Source: Actinomycetes bacterium (lineage in GTDB: Bacteria > Actinomycetota > Actinomycetes > Nanopelagicales > Nanopelagicaceae). Taken from it: DNA of 46,540 bases. Shown one piece after another: positions 23,577-33,236 of the stretch (positions are counted from its first letter, which is position 1; every line of letters starts with the position of its first letter). The position numbers and the translations under genes were made by a program. The stretch is taken from the NCBI GenBank assembly GCA_025354785.1, contig JANXME010000184.1, forward strand, positions 1 through 46,540, given 5' to 3'. The notes beneath the pieces were generated by a model. The model was given only the letters and a program-made list of their open reading frames with translations, was not told the DNA's origin and did not search any database.

Positions 23577-26500
23577 TGGCTTCCTCTAGTGTACGCATAA
23601 ATGGTTCTGCAACACCAATTGAGAATATTGTAATTGGTGCAACAGCTACACTTACCAATTTTAATGACACAGGTGCCACCACTTGGGCCTGGGTTATACT
23701 TTCCAAGCCTAACGGCTCTACTGCAACGATAGCTGCACCAACCGCATCAACAACCACGTTCACAGCCGATCTAGAAGGTACATATCTAATCCAATTGACA
23801 GTAAATGGATCATTAGTTAGCACTGCTGTTGCACGTGTATTAGCTTTGCACACTGGTATTAAAATATTAGGTCATAATGAAATTGATGAAGGTGATTCGG
23901 CCGGATTGAATGGATGGGCGCGACCGTCGCGCGATTCTGCGTTATTATTGGATAAGCGGCTTGGACTTGCAACTCGTAAAACTGTTAAATTTACAGGCGC
24001 AAATACTACAGGGCCACTACTATTAAAGATTACCGGGTCTGCAACATTAGGTAATGGTGACGCAGTGCCAACTGTAGATCTAGCTGCTAGTTTAGCTGGC
24101 TATGGTGCATTAGTCTTCTTTGACAAGACTGTTGGTATAAATGCCAATGATGTTGTTTCAGTCGTTGTGTCAGGATTCACTGATTTATTTACAAATCCTG
24201 ACACACTTATATTAGAAGATAAGGTATATACGAGCTCCACACCTGGAGCTCTAACAAAAACGCAAGCATCCGACAACGCCGTGATTGTCGGATACTGTGC
24301 TATTGTGTCTGGCGGAAATGTTCGGTTGTGGTTCGGCGCTGGCCAAAAGGCAGGGGCTCAGGCTCTCACATTGTCAGCGTTTGGTTCTGCACCAGATGCC
24401 AAGGGTGCCACATTAACCGGATATGCACTTCAGTTGCAACCGACCGATGGAACGCACCCTGGTCTGGTATCACTTGCAGATCAAGTGATGGGTGGTGGCA
24501 ATAAGACATTTGGTGGCGAGGTCATCTCCACATACGCAGGCGTTGGTGGTGCAGCCACAGGACACGCGAATTTCAGCGTACCCAACAACCCCGCCAACTC
24601 TTCGCCCGCACTGGCAAACTTCAACTCTGCACTTGAACTCGGTGGTAGGTATTACTCATCAGTATCTGACGGCAGCGCCTGCATTTATTTGGGCGCACTC
24701 TGCAACAAGACTGCCGGGCCGATCCTGACTGTGCTGAACAGTTATGGCGGGATCGGCGGGACGGAACACTCGGTTTGCGATGTGAATTGGAACGGCGATA
24801 CAAAGATCGGCGGCTCACTCTACGTCGGGCAGTTGGGCGGTAGTTCAGGGCGCGTGATTTCCCCTGATTACCTCTACCTTGATGCGCTGAATACGCAGAT
24901 CGTTGCTAATCACGGCTCGAACACCAACAATATTATTGAGTGGTATTCCGGGGTCGGGTTCACGCTCAAAGCAACGCTGTCTAACGCGGGCACGTTCGCC
25001 ACGGCCATCGCCAGCGGTAGCGACGCGTTCAAGATGCTCGACGGGGCGCGGGTCAATTTCTCGACGGCCGATGCGAGTGCCTATCTGTACCGCTCAGCGG
25101 CGAACACGATCTCCACGCCCGGCGCGCTTACTGCCGACTCCGTCACTCTGGCCGCCGTGTCTGCAATCAATCTCGGCGCGACAAGTAGGATTATTTGGGG
25201 AGGCGGTAACTACATTTCGAACAACGCCGGGTCTGGCTGCCTAGCCAATACGTCGGGCTACGAATCGAGCATCGCCAGCGGTAGCAACGCGCTCAAGATG
25301 CTCGACGGTGCCCGGGTCAACTTCTCGACGGCCGATTCTGCCTGCTACATGTGGCGTGGTGCGGCTAACGAAATTCACTCTGCCGCGTTCCTCGTAGCCG
25401 ATGGGGCGAGTTCTGGTTTCTGGGATAAGGCTGGTAACGGTTATTACGTAGACGCGGGAGGAACCAAGCGCCTTCACTACACCGGCACTCAGATCGCCGT
25501 TAACGGATCTTTCGTTATCGAAAACGGTGGCATGGACGTTGCGAACGCGCAAGACATTCGAATGCGGGACGGCGGAAAGCTGAACCTTTCAACGGCGGAC
25601 GCGAATGCGTACTTTTACCGTTCTGCAGCAAACACGATCTCCACGCCCGGTTCCATGGTCGTTACCGGAACGATGGGAATCGGGCACACCCTGACGTTAA
25701 CGGGCGGTGCACTGTCGCCGGTTTCACTGTCCGCGAACATTGACAGCAACTTCTTTTATTGCTCTACGTCGCTTCGCTCTAGCGTAAACATCTATGCCGA
25801 CGGCAAGATCTACGGTGGGGTTGCATCCGGTTCAAACCAGTTCGAACTTAACTCCGGGGCTCGCCTCCACTTCGCGCCGGGAGAAAACGCCTATCTGTAT
25901 CGTTCTGCTGTCGACACTATTACCACTCTCGGAGATTTTCGCGCAGCCAATTTAACCCTAACTGGTGGTGCTGTGGTCACTCCGACAGGAGCGTCCACGC
26001 TGGCTGGTGTTGCCTTGACAGCCACTAGCGGCGCAGGTGGTGCTGGTTCTGGAGTCACAGCTGGCGGCGTTGGTGGAGCGGTCAGCATTACGGCTGGCGC
26101 TGGCGGAGTTCAGGGGACTGGCGTCGGTGGGGCAGGTGGTGCGATTGCCATCACATCTGGTGCTGCCGGTGCTGCAGGCGGGGCAGCGGGCGGAGCCATG
26201 ACTCTGCTCTCTGGAACAGGTGGGTCTTCCGATGCATCTCATGGTTCCAGCGCGGGCGGGCTCTTTACGATTGCTGGCGGAACAGGAGGTTCTGCAGCCG
26301 CAGGAGGTAACGGCAACGGTGGCGGCCCCGTCCTCGTAAGCGGTGGCACCGGAGGTTCCAATGATGCAGCCAATCACGGTGGCGGAACTGGTGGAGATCT
26401 TACTCTCAAATCTGGCAATGGAGGGCCGTTGAACGGAGGTGCTACAGGAAGCTCTGCTGGCGCTGTTTCTCTCGATGCCGGAGTGCTGACTGGTTCAGCA

Positions 26501-26869
26501 GCACGCGCCACCATTACTATCGGCGGGACCAATGCTGGGAATATAAAGCTTGGTGTGGTCGGACAGGTGTTCAGCATCTCCGCAATCCCGTCACTACCAG
26601 ACTATACGGATGACAGCGCGAATACTGGTAGCCGTACTGTCAATAAGACCCAAGGCGTTAGCGCCTTTGCCACCGCCACTCAGACTATTACGATCACCAA
26701 TTCGCTCTGCACCACCAATTCCATTGTCTATGGAGTTCTGCTTACTAATGACGGCACTACTGGAGCCCTTAAGTGCATCATTCCCGCGAGTGGCAGCTTC
26801 GAAATCCGCCTGACTTCCAATGCCAGTGGCACAGTGAAGGTAGCGTGGTTTATTATGAACCACAACTAA
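23576..26869 (+). CDS. Long tail fibre protein with GC-rich repeat region (1097 aa)
   Basis: Residues 1-95 look like a PKD/Ig-type domain (TTWAWVILSKPNGSTATIAA, then LEGTYLIQLTVNGSLV). From about residue 305 a fibre repeat appears: DGARVNFSTAD-type modules near bases 25036, 25300, 25564 and 25855, each followed by Y-x-Y/W-R-(S/G)-A. Residues about 800-980 are a Gly/Ala repeat of GGA-x-x-(I/L)-T-(A/S)-G type. The C-terminus (SAFATATQTITITNSLCTTN, then VKVAWFIMNHN) is a common phage fibre end that probably trimerises. A hand count gives 39/60 GC at 25021-25080 against 24/60 at 23941-24000, so the central and distal part differ from the neighbourhood. Role: host recognition, by position and architecture. 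Confidence 0.82.
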   Translation: MASSSVRINGSATPIENIVIGATATLTNFNDTGATTWAWVILSKPNGSTATIAAPTASTTTFTADLEGTYLIQLTVNGSLVSTAVARVLALHTGIKILGHNEIDEGDSAGLNGWARPSRDSALLLDKRLGLATRKTVKFTGANTTGPLLLKITGSATLGNGDAVPTVDLAASLAGYGALVFFDKTVGINANDVVSVVVSGFTDLFTNPDTLILEDKVYTSSTPGALTKTQASDNAVIVGYCAIVSGGNVRLWFGAGQKAGAQALTLSAFGSAPDAKGATLTGYALQLQPTDGTHPGLVSLADQVMGGGNKTFGGEVISTYAGVGGAATGHANFSVPNNPANSSPALANFNSALELGGRYYSSVSDGSACIYLGALCNKTAGPILTVLNSYGGIGGTEHSVCDVNWNGDTKIGGSLYVGQLGGSSGRVISPDYLYLDALNTQIVANHGSNTNNIIEWYSGVGFTLKATLSNAGTFATAIASGSDAFKMLDGARVNFSTADASAYLYRSAANTISTPGALTADSVTLAAVSAINLGATSRIIWGGGNYISNNAGSGCLANTSGYESSIASGSNALKMLDGARVNFSTADSACYMWRGAANEIHSAAFLVADGASSGFWDKAGNGYYVDAGGTKRLHYTGTQIAVNGSFVIENGGMDVANAQDIRMRDGGKLNLSTADANAYFYRSAANTISTPGSMVVTGTMGIGHTLTLTGGALSPVSLSANIDSNFFYCSTSLRSSVNIYADGKIYGGVASGSNQFELNSGARLHFAPGENAYLYRSAVDTITTLGDFRAANLTLTGGAVVTPTGASTLAGVALTATSGAGGAGSGVTAGGVGGAVSITAGAGGVQGTGVGGAGGAIAITSGAAGAAGGAAGGAMTLLSGTGGSSDASHGSSAGGLFTIAGGTGGSAAAGGNGNGGGPVLVSGGTGGSNDAANHGGGTGGDLTLKSGNGGPLNGGATGSSAGAVSLDAGVLTGSAARATITIGGTNAGNIKLGVVGQVFSISAIPSLPDYTDDSANTGSRTVNKTQGVSAFATATQTITITNSLCTTNSIVYGVLLTNDGTTGALKCIIPASGSFEIRLTSNASGTVKVAWFIMNHN

Positions 26870-26918
26870 ACAGTGGCGGACAAGATCATTTACATAACAA
26901 GCAGAGAGTTGACATAAT

Positions 26919-27872
26919 ATGACAGGATTTGGCGGATTTTCATACGGAGGTGGTCCATACGGTGGCATTCACATACCCGCGCCACCACCTGCACCTACAT
27001 CTCTGCTTGTTCAGCCGTCAACAACTTTCATAGGGAATCCGATATTGGTAGCTAGTACCTCTGGAACTATTACAGACACGTCCAGAGATGATTCTTTTAT
27101 CAGCGGATTCGATTCTTTAAAATGGTCTGAGACTATTGTTGGCACAGTTGACACAAGTGGGGCCAATGGCCTTACCATAGAATTGCATAAGAATGGGGCT
27201 AGTTCGCTTACGCTTACCAGCATAGATGCATATTTGAGTGGCGACATAAGTTTAGACTACGATTTATTGTCAGACTACATGTCTGACCAGCCTGTGGACG
27301 AAATTGTGTACGTTGGTCTACAGATGGCTTTCGTTGGCGGCAACACTTTTACAATTAAGCGCAAAATACATCCAGGATTTAATGGCCAATCGATACAAGC
27401 CGAATTTTTATCTGATGGAAATTTTGCCGGTGGCGCCAATGTTTTAACAACACAGTCGTCGGGGTCATTCAGATTAATTAAGCACAATAATGTTATTGCT
27501 GCCATACATGACGGCGAGTTAGTATTCTCCACGACTATTAATGCGACTAACAATTTCAGTGTTAAACTATTTAGCACGACCAATGGTCAAAATGGGTATT
27601 TAAAAGCAAGATATAAAGCCTATAGATCAACTACTGGTATATTATTTGGCACATCCCCTTTGGTCGATAGAACATTATCATCTACATCACGCATACTGGG
27701 TAATATTCCATATAGTTCAAGTATTGGTTTAGTAGATGTACAATCATTTAATCACAATGGCATAACAGGCGAACTTGTAGACGGATTCGAGTATCCATTA
27801 ATACTTGGACAGGCATTATCTAATAATGCCGGTGTAAATGGTCACGTTCAAAATGATGTCAGCATAAGGTAA
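26919..27872 (+). CDS. Adhesin-like virion protein with Gly-rich N-terminus (317 aa)
   Basis: The protein begins with a Gly/Tyr/Phe-rich segment (GFGGFSYGGGPYGG) and a Pro stretch, then a beta-sandwich-like region opening with SFISGFDSLKWSETI. The F-x-x-L-x-x-x-K-W pattern is common at the start of concanavalin-like lectin domains in phage and bacterial surface proteins. Later parts (GNTFTIKRKIHPGFNGQSIQ...FRLIKHNNVIAAIHDG) fit such a fold, where lysine, arginine and asparagine residues face ligand. The protein at 28920-29954 has the same beginning. A glycan-binding fibre accessory role is inferred. An AGAGAG 10-15 bases before the ATG serves as ribosome site. Confidence 0.7.
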   Translation: MTGFGGFSYGGGPYGGIHIPAPPPAPTSLLVQPSTTFIGNPILVASTSGTITDTSRDDSFISGFDSLKWSETIVGTVDTSGANGLTIELHKNGASSLTLTSIDAYLSGDISLDYDLLSDYMSDQPVDEIVYVGLQMAFVGGNTFTIKRKIHPGFNGQSIQAEFLSDGNFAGGANVLTTQSSGSFRLIKHNNVIAAIHDGELVFSTTINATNNFSVKLFSTTNGQNGYLKARYKAYRSTTGILFGTSPLVDRTLSSTSRILGNIPYSSSIGLVDVQSFNHNGITGELVDGFEYPLILGQALSNNAGVNGHVQNDVSIR

Positions 27873-27875
27873 AAT

Positions 27876-28916
27876 ATGGCCCTAGAAAAAGTATATCAGT
27901 ATCAATTTGACGATCTCGGTACACCACTGACAAACGCAGCCACAGTGTTAGATATAACAGGCAATGTTCTTTGGTACTGGAAAGCGTTTTTGATGTCGCA
28001 GATTCAAATGAAGACCCAAGCTGGCGCGACCGTAGCAATCGGCGCAGCAACCGGCAAGTGGGACATGGACTATTCATGTGACGGTCTTACGGCTGGCACT
28101 CCCGGCGATGGCGTAGACAGACTAGGCACGACAGTTTATCCCGGCAGTGCTATAGTTCCGGGCGCTGGTGGATTGTTTGTGTACGCAACGGCTGGTACTG
28201 CCCATTCGTGGTACGTGTTAAAACGAGTCATAGGTATATACACCCATCGGATTTTAGTAAGCTGGGAAGGATCCAATTCCTATCAGGCCCGTATCAGTTT
28301 TTCAAGGAACGCATTTGCTGGTGGCAGCGTAACGGCCCGTCCTACAAGTACGAACGAAGCTGTTCCGGCGCAAACATCAATTCAGGTCGGTAAAAGTTCT
28401 GGAGCGACCGCATTCAATAAGGGTCATGGTGCCTTGGCAGCGGATGGTTCTTTCTTCTTGAATATGAGTCAAGACGGATCTGGTAAATTCTTTCAGATGT
28501 TCAATTGGGGCCCGCTTACGGATATTCGCACCAACGACAGCCAAGGCTATCACTGCCGTATGTACGTCGAAGGAAATGACGCTGGAGCATCTTCGTTTGG
28601 TGTTCCCAACAATATTAATTATGGAGCAGGCAGACACTTTGACGGAAGCGTGTGTGGTCAGGTGGCTATTATCGCTCCACAACACAATGGTAGCGTCTAC
28701 TCATTAGACGTTATTGATGCAACAAGCAATAATTATGCGGAATTTCCAATGTTCTTCAGAACTGAAGGTCCTTCTTCGTTTCGAGGACGTATTCAGGATT
28801 GGAAATGGGCCACCGCAACGCTGGCAGATGGAACATACGACCTGTTGGCTCCTTCAATTGACAGATACTCTGTTGGCGACACTACACGTCCTGCCCGCGC
28901 TGCTCCGGGTCTATAA
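27876..28916 (+). CDS. Unknown fibre-region virion protein (346 aa)
   Basis: No family is recognised. The sequence has many aromatic and Gly/Ser residues: VLWYWKAFLMSQIQMKTQAG at about residues 31-50, GGLFVYATAGTAHSWYVLKR at about 98-117, and DGSFFLNMSQDGSGKFFQMF at about 190-209. This fits a beta-rich fold. There is no leader or membrane span. It lies between the two lectin-like genes, starting three bases after one stop and ending three bases before the next ATG. It is therefore co-expressed with them and probably belongs to the same adsorption structure. A receptor-binding or decoration role is an inference only. Confidence 0.72.
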   Translation: MALEKVYQYQFDDLGTPLTNAATVLDITGNVLWYWKAFLMSQIQMKTQAGATVAIGAATGKWDMDYSCDGLTAGTPGDGVDRLGTTVYPGSAIVPGAGGLFVYATAGTAHSWYVLKRVIGIYTHRILVSWEGSNSYQARISFSRNAFAGGSVTARPTSTNEAVPAQTSIQVGKSSGATAFNKGHGALAADGSFFLNMSQDGSGKFFQMFNWGPLTDIRTNDSQGYHCRMYVEGNDAGASSFGVPNNINYGAGRHFDGSVCGQVAIIAPQHNGSVYSLDVIDATSNNYAEFPMFFRTEGPSSFRGRIQDWKWATATLADGTYDLLAPSIDRYSVGDTTRPARAAPGL

Positions 28917-28919
28917 TCC

Positions 28920-29954
28920 ATGGGTGGCGTTAATTTCGAAGGCATTGTAGTTCCTCTTCCGGAACCTACAGACATAAAAGGAGGGTTAGGTGCTCAGATT
29001 GAGTATGTACAGATCAGTGGTGGTAGCGTGGTGCCGACTCCGCCCGCCCCACCATGCATATGTCCCCAAATAATTGTTGTAAAAGGCGCGCTTCATGGAG
29101 GCAACTCATTCTCTCTACTTAATACAGGTATCAGTGTTTTAAGTCTTGTAGACATATTTAGCGGCGTCATCTTAGATGCGACTAAATGGATAAATGTGAG
29201 CAGTGGTGGTGCTGTGTCGGTAAATAACAATCTTATATTATCAACACCTTCCACTGGTGGTACTTCAGCCATACGCAGTATTGGCACTTGGCAAAATTTT
29301 GATGTGTCCGCCACCTACACAACCACCCAGAGTGTGACACAATTTTCTCCGTCTGCTGAGATCATATATTTTAGAATGTCAGCGCGGATCAATTCTACCA
29401 ACTATTTCATCGTTGAACATTTGTGGGATCCAACACGTGGTGATACGCTGCGCACTAGCATAACAACTGCTGGTAGCACTTCGATTATATCGCGAGACTC
29501 GGTTAAATCGTCCGCCAGACTTCTACGACTTGTTAGGTACAATGGTCGTGTTAAGGCATATTCTGGAGCCAATTTGTTGGTTGATTATCGTGGCTGGCGT
29601 ACCGACGATGTTCAAATAGAGATGTCTAACACTTGCACATCGTCACCAGCTAGCATTTCGACAACAGTGTCGACATTTATGCCTAAAGTTGTTGTTACTT
29701 TTGGTGACGAGATCTGTGCGTCAGCTGCTGAAATCTCCACTAGGATTATTGGTTCAACTCCAGCCGCTATTTTGCCTGGACTTGTCTCAGTTGTAGCCTG
29801 GGGAGCTAATTCATCACAGAGTTTGGGCAATATATTTGAGTATGTCGCACCGCTACAATTAACAGTTGCTTCTTCAACTAATGTGTCCATAGTTGTGAAT
29901 AACGATGGTGTATTAAGAGATACTGGTCCAACAGTGGCTGGATTAAGGTTGTAA
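28920..29954 (+). CDS. Lectin-like virion protein (344 aa)
   Basis: A Pro/Cys-rich hinge (PTPPAPPCICPQ at about residues 39-50) leads to a domain with FSGVILDATKWINVSSGGAV then NNNLILSTPSTGG. This is the concanavalin-like pattern F-x-G-x-x-L-D-x-x-K-W...V-x-x-x-L-x-L-x-T. The paralogue at 26919-27872 shares this beginning. Further strands (FDVSATYTTTQS, NYFIVEHLWD, RLLRLVRYNGRVKAYSGANL) continue the sandwich. The C-terminal about 90 residues form a separate Ala/Val/Ser-rich module. This suggests glycan binding, though no ligand-contacting residues can be assigned. The gene ends one base before the next ATG. Confidence 0.72.
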   Translation: MGGVNFEGIVVPLPEPTDIKGGLGAQIEYVQISGGSVVPTPPAPPCICPQIIVVKGALHGGNSFSLLNTGISVLSLVDIFSGVILDATKWINVSSGGAVSVNNNLILSTPSTGGTSAIRSIGTWQNFDVSATYTTTQSVTQFSPSAEIIYFRMSARINSTNYFIVEHLWDPTRGDTLRTSITTAGSTSIISRDSVKSSARLLRLVRYNGRVKAYSGANLLVDYRGWRTDDVQIEMSNTCTSSPASISTTVSTFMPKVVVTFGDEICASAAEISTRIIGSTPAAILPGLVSVVAWGANSSQSLGNIFEYVAPLQLTVASSTNVSIVVNNDGVLRDTGPTVAGLRL

Positions 29955-29955
29955 A

Positions 29956-32900
29956 ATGACTATTAGTCTTGTAAATCGTTACAAGCAGATGTTGAGCACG
30001 ATACCGAAAGGATCGTTTTATGATTCAGAGGGACAAGTCTTGCCTTTTCGTGGCGAGTCTCCATATGAACTTAGAATAACCACTGCCCAACCAAATAGGC
30101 AATATGGTGTTTTTATAAATGATCAATATACGACGCTGATCACTACCAATGCTCAAAGTGTTGCGTTAATTGTTACCAAGTTGACAAAGGGCCGTAATGA
30201 CATCCGTCTAGTTGATTCTGTTGATCAAACTACTACTATCGCATATATTACGACTAGAGATTATGCAACAATCTTGGCTGCCGAAGCACAGGTTGTCGAA
30301 GGTATCGATACTGGAGTTGAGCAGGTTCTATTAGACTCTCATCTGGCCACGTCTTCGATTGGATTGATTGAGCAAGTGTTCGGCAAAACGGTAGAAACCG
30401 GTAATAATTTTGGTTATGATCTAGACACCTATCGAGAGTTGCTTGGTGAATTACGCACTGCATACAGATATTGGGGCGGCACGACTGAAGGTATAGCTCG
30501 GGCGGTACGCGGGTTTACACAAATCAGCCCGCTGGTCTATCCGGCTAGTTTTGGTCCGAGATGGATCTTAGGCAAGGACATACTCAGTCCGAAGAATAGC
30601 ACGTCAAGCCGTACATATTACTCGACATCAGCACTTACAAATTTCAACGCCAACGGTGCTGGCGCAACATTGACATTCCAGAACACAAATGGTGTTGGCA
30701 CTGGCATCCTGAAAAGATATTCTAGTGGTGGTTTTGGTGTTATCAAAAACCTAACATGGACTCCACCCAATGGTGTGGAAGGTGCGCAGGTAAATATTAG
30801 TGCAATTCTTGCAGCGCAACATGGATCAGCAACTTTGTATGGTGCTGACTATTTTGATCCTATTGTTGGGTTCCCAGGTCCATATAACATCATTGCGAGC
30901 CGCAATGATGTATTTACGCTAGATATTGACGGCCATGGTTTAATTGATATAACTTTGACTACTGGTGGAGCTCGTACTGCCGCGCAGATCGCAACTGATG
31001 TTAACACTGTTTTGGCCGCCGACCTTAGATATGGCGTTGGCTATAATGCCGTTGCTGACTCATACGATGCATTCACATCTGGCACTCCGATGATAAGACT
31101 CACTACGCCAAACGGTGCGTCTGGCGGGTTAATTAAGCTTATGCCGCGTACTGGCGCAGATGCAACGCAAACATTATTTGATCTGCCCATAATTCGTGGT
31201 GGGTTGGCAAATGATTATGCGATTGGGGCTACGTCGATAATCCTTGGCGCCACTACTGACATGACTTCATGGCCAAGTCCAACAGTAGATAATCCGATCA
31301 AGGTTGTAATGGGTGGCACGCTGTTTAATCCAACCGGCACACCAAGCACAACCACCACGATTACTGCCGCAGAGGTTGTTACGGTCACTGCTGTTGATCA
31401 TGCATCTAAGACTCTTACACTACAGAATCCATTAACAATCGCACATAATCGTAGAGAACTGGCATATGTTCAGGGTGAATGGCCATATTTAAGAACAAGT
31501 GCGCATAATTCTCGCGGAGTTACAATAACGATTGGTAATGGCAATCTAGGTACGCTACCAGGCAATACGACCGATAACGTCGTAATTAGTGGAACAGGCG
31601 CTCCAGATGGTTGGATTGTAACGACTAATGCAGGCGCCGCAGTAACACCAACTCCATATGCAATGCATTCATATTTCGAACTTGACCGCGACGTGTCGTT
31701 TGATTTAAATGCAAACGGCATGGTCACTTTGCCAGTTCCAGACGAAATATTGAAGTACAAAGGATTTGATATTGATATTACGATTTGGGGTCGGATTGAT
31801 GATCCGTCAAGAGCGGCTACACAATCAACCATAAATAGTATTGATCTATCGTTTGACAATCAAGTTTCTTATACGTCGGCTGCGCCAGTTGTCTCTGGTC
31901 CTGCTGTTAACTCAGAATGGCGTCCCCGGCAATATACAAGAGTTATACGTGTTCCCGTCGACGCAACTAAGATGTGGGTTCGAGTGAAACTAAGTGGTGC
32001 TGGTGTTGGCAATTTTACAATCCATAAAGTTCGTGTGACCGTTCCGGGTATCCATGACGGGCTATTTCTTGGCGATGGAACAATACCTCGTGGTGAAAGT
32101 AAAATTAAACAGGGTAACTTCATGTATGTGTGGAGTAATGATCAATTAAGCTCATATGAAGATGCATCTCTTGGTTTGACTAATGTAACACAGGTAAATC
32201 CAGGCCACATAGATAAAATTGCACCCACTCAGGCATGGCTTGAAAAATTTGATGTGTCTGAATACGATGGTAGCGGGAATGCTATAAATATAAAAGGCGT
32301 TTTTACCGAGACAGATATCATAGCTGGCATATCTACTAATTTGGATCTGGTATTAAGAACACCCCCGCGTTTTAGCCATCTTAAGCCTCATTTGCTCAAT
32401 GACACCACACAAACTGTTGTGTTTAATCCAACTCCCGCATACACTGGAACACTTACGATCGCGTCAAATCAAGACATTACGACTTCAATATTGACGCAGG
32501 ATGGCGTTCCATTAACCAAAGATACTTGGCAGTACAATAGTTCAACACAAATTGAATTGTTAATTCCACCATCACCATCCAGTGTATATTCATTTACATA
32601 TGAAGCATTGTTGCGATTTGAAAGCACATCAATTGACTTAGGAACAACATATGCCAACTATATTTGGTTTGTTGACTATGATGTTTGGCAACGCCCTGAG
32701 ATCAAACCGACTATAGTGTCGATTACATCTGGTATCCAATTTGATGTATCCGGCATTGCATCGCTTGATGAACGTTCGATACAGGACAAATCGTCAGCTG
32801 CGCTTATAGAAGATACTGGTTTAACTCAGCGCATCATACCATCTAGTCAATGGAATTTTTTAGATGCGTCGCGAATACAGATAGATCTGGGTGTATTTAA

Positions 32901-33189
32901 CACTCAAAATATATATTCATTTAGATATATGTCAGAGACAAATCATCCAGATACGGATGTTATCGTTAAGGTTGAGCACAAAGCAGCTGCCACAGGCGGT
33001 GCGTTGGGTGCTGCAACATATTCAGAAATTGTACACAATCAAGTAATTGATGGATCTTTAAGATATCACCAAATGCGTGTAACATTATCAGGTGTACGCG
33101 ATATCAGAGATGCAAGAATTCAATCATTGGTATTAAAAGGACTAAATGCATTCGGTATCGGTGGCACTATTCCGGTGCTGAGGCCATAA
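29956..33189 (+). CDS. Large baseplate-to-fibre protein with shared sheath-type domain (1077 aa)
   Basis: Residues about 120-195 (FGYDLDTYRELLGELRTAYR then WGGTTEGIARAVRGFTQI) resemble the tail protein I/gp8-like segment that links baseplate wedge and fibre, where a helix pair is followed by W-x-G-T-x-x-x-I-x-x-A-V-R. Residues about 318-412 carry the domain also seen in the sheath: FTLDIDGHGLIDITLTTGG, TAAQIATDVNTVL, Y-G-x-G-Y, MIRLTTPNGAS, TLFDLPI. The remaining 650 residues are long strand-rich modules, including a jelly-roll-like part near 600-720. A peripheral baseplate or fibre connector is inferred. The next gene encodes a fibre, as expected. Confidence 0.72.
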   Translation: MTISLVNRYKQMLSTIPKGSFYDSEGQVLPFRGESPYELRITTAQPNRQYGVFINDQYTTLITTNAQSVALIVTKLTKGRNDIRLVDSVDQTTTIAYITTRDYATILAAEAQVVEGIDTGVEQVLLDSHLATSSIGLIEQVFGKTVETGNNFGYDLDTYRELLGELRTAYRYWGGTTEGIARAVRGFTQISPLVYPASFGPRWILGKDILSPKNSTSSRTYYSTSALTNFNANGAGATLTFQNTNGVGTGILKRYSSGGFGVIKNLTWTPPNGVEGAQVNISAILAAQHGSATLYGADYFDPIVGFPGPYNIIASRNDVFTLDIDGHGLIDITLTTGGARTAAQIATDVNTVLAADLRYGVGYNAVADSYDAFTSGTPMIRLTTPNGASGGLIKLMPRTGADATQTLFDLPIIRGGLANDYAIGATSIILGATTDMTSWPSPTVDNPIKVVMGGTLFNPTGTPSTTTTITAAEVVTVTAVDHASKTLTLQNPLTIAHNRRELAYVQGEWPYLRTSAHNSRGVTITIGNGNLGTLPGNTTDNVVISGTGAPDGWIVTTNAGAAVTPTPYAMHSYFELDRDVSFDLNANGMVTLPVPDEILKYKGFDIDITIWGRIDDPSRAATQSTINSIDLSFDNQVSYTSAAPVVSGPAVNSEWRPRQYTRVIRVPVDATKMWVRVKLSGAGVGNFTIHKVRVTVPGIHDGLFLGDGTIPRGESKIKQGNFMYVWSNDQLSSYEDASLGLTNVTQVNPGHIDKIAPTQAWLEKFDVSEYDGSGNAINIKGVFTETDIIAGISTNLDLVLRTPPRFSHLKPHLLNDTTQTVVFNPTPAYTGTLTIASNQDITTSILTQDGVPLTKDTWQYNSSTQIELLIPPSPSSVYSFTYEALLRFESTSIDLGTTYANYIWFVDYDVWQRPEIKPTIVSITSGIQFDVSGIASLDERSIQDKSSAALIEDTGLTQRIIPSSQWNFLDASRIQIDLGVFNTQNIYSFRYMSETNHPDTDVIVKVEHKAAATGGALGAATYSEIVHNQVIDGSLRYHQMRVTLSGVRDIRDARIQSLVLKGLNAFGIGGTIPVLRP

Positions 33190-33209
33190 ATAATTATTAT
33201 TATTATAAC

Positions 33210-33227
33210 CTAATATAAATATATTAG
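33210..33227 (+). promoter_or_regulatory. AT-rich palindrome just upstream of fibre gene
   Basis: CTAATATA (33210-33217) and TATATTAG (33220-33227) are exact inverted repeats around AA. The palindrome includes TATAAATA (33214-33221), identical in letters to the T4 late promoter core. A run of TTA/ATT triplets lies just upstream (33191-33205). The fibre Shine-Dalgarno (AGAGG, 33226-33230) begins right at its 3' edge. A promoter or protein-binding site is possible; AT-rich chance is the alternative. Confidence 0.3.
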
Positions 33228-33236
33228 AGGACACAC

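Noticed and set aside
33214-33221. Confident T4-type late promoter (TATAAATA)
   Set aside because: Only one clear instance was noticed in the intergenic gaps examined and it lies in AT-rich sequence; its start point would fall on the Shine-Dalgarno. Kept only as a weak palindrome feature.
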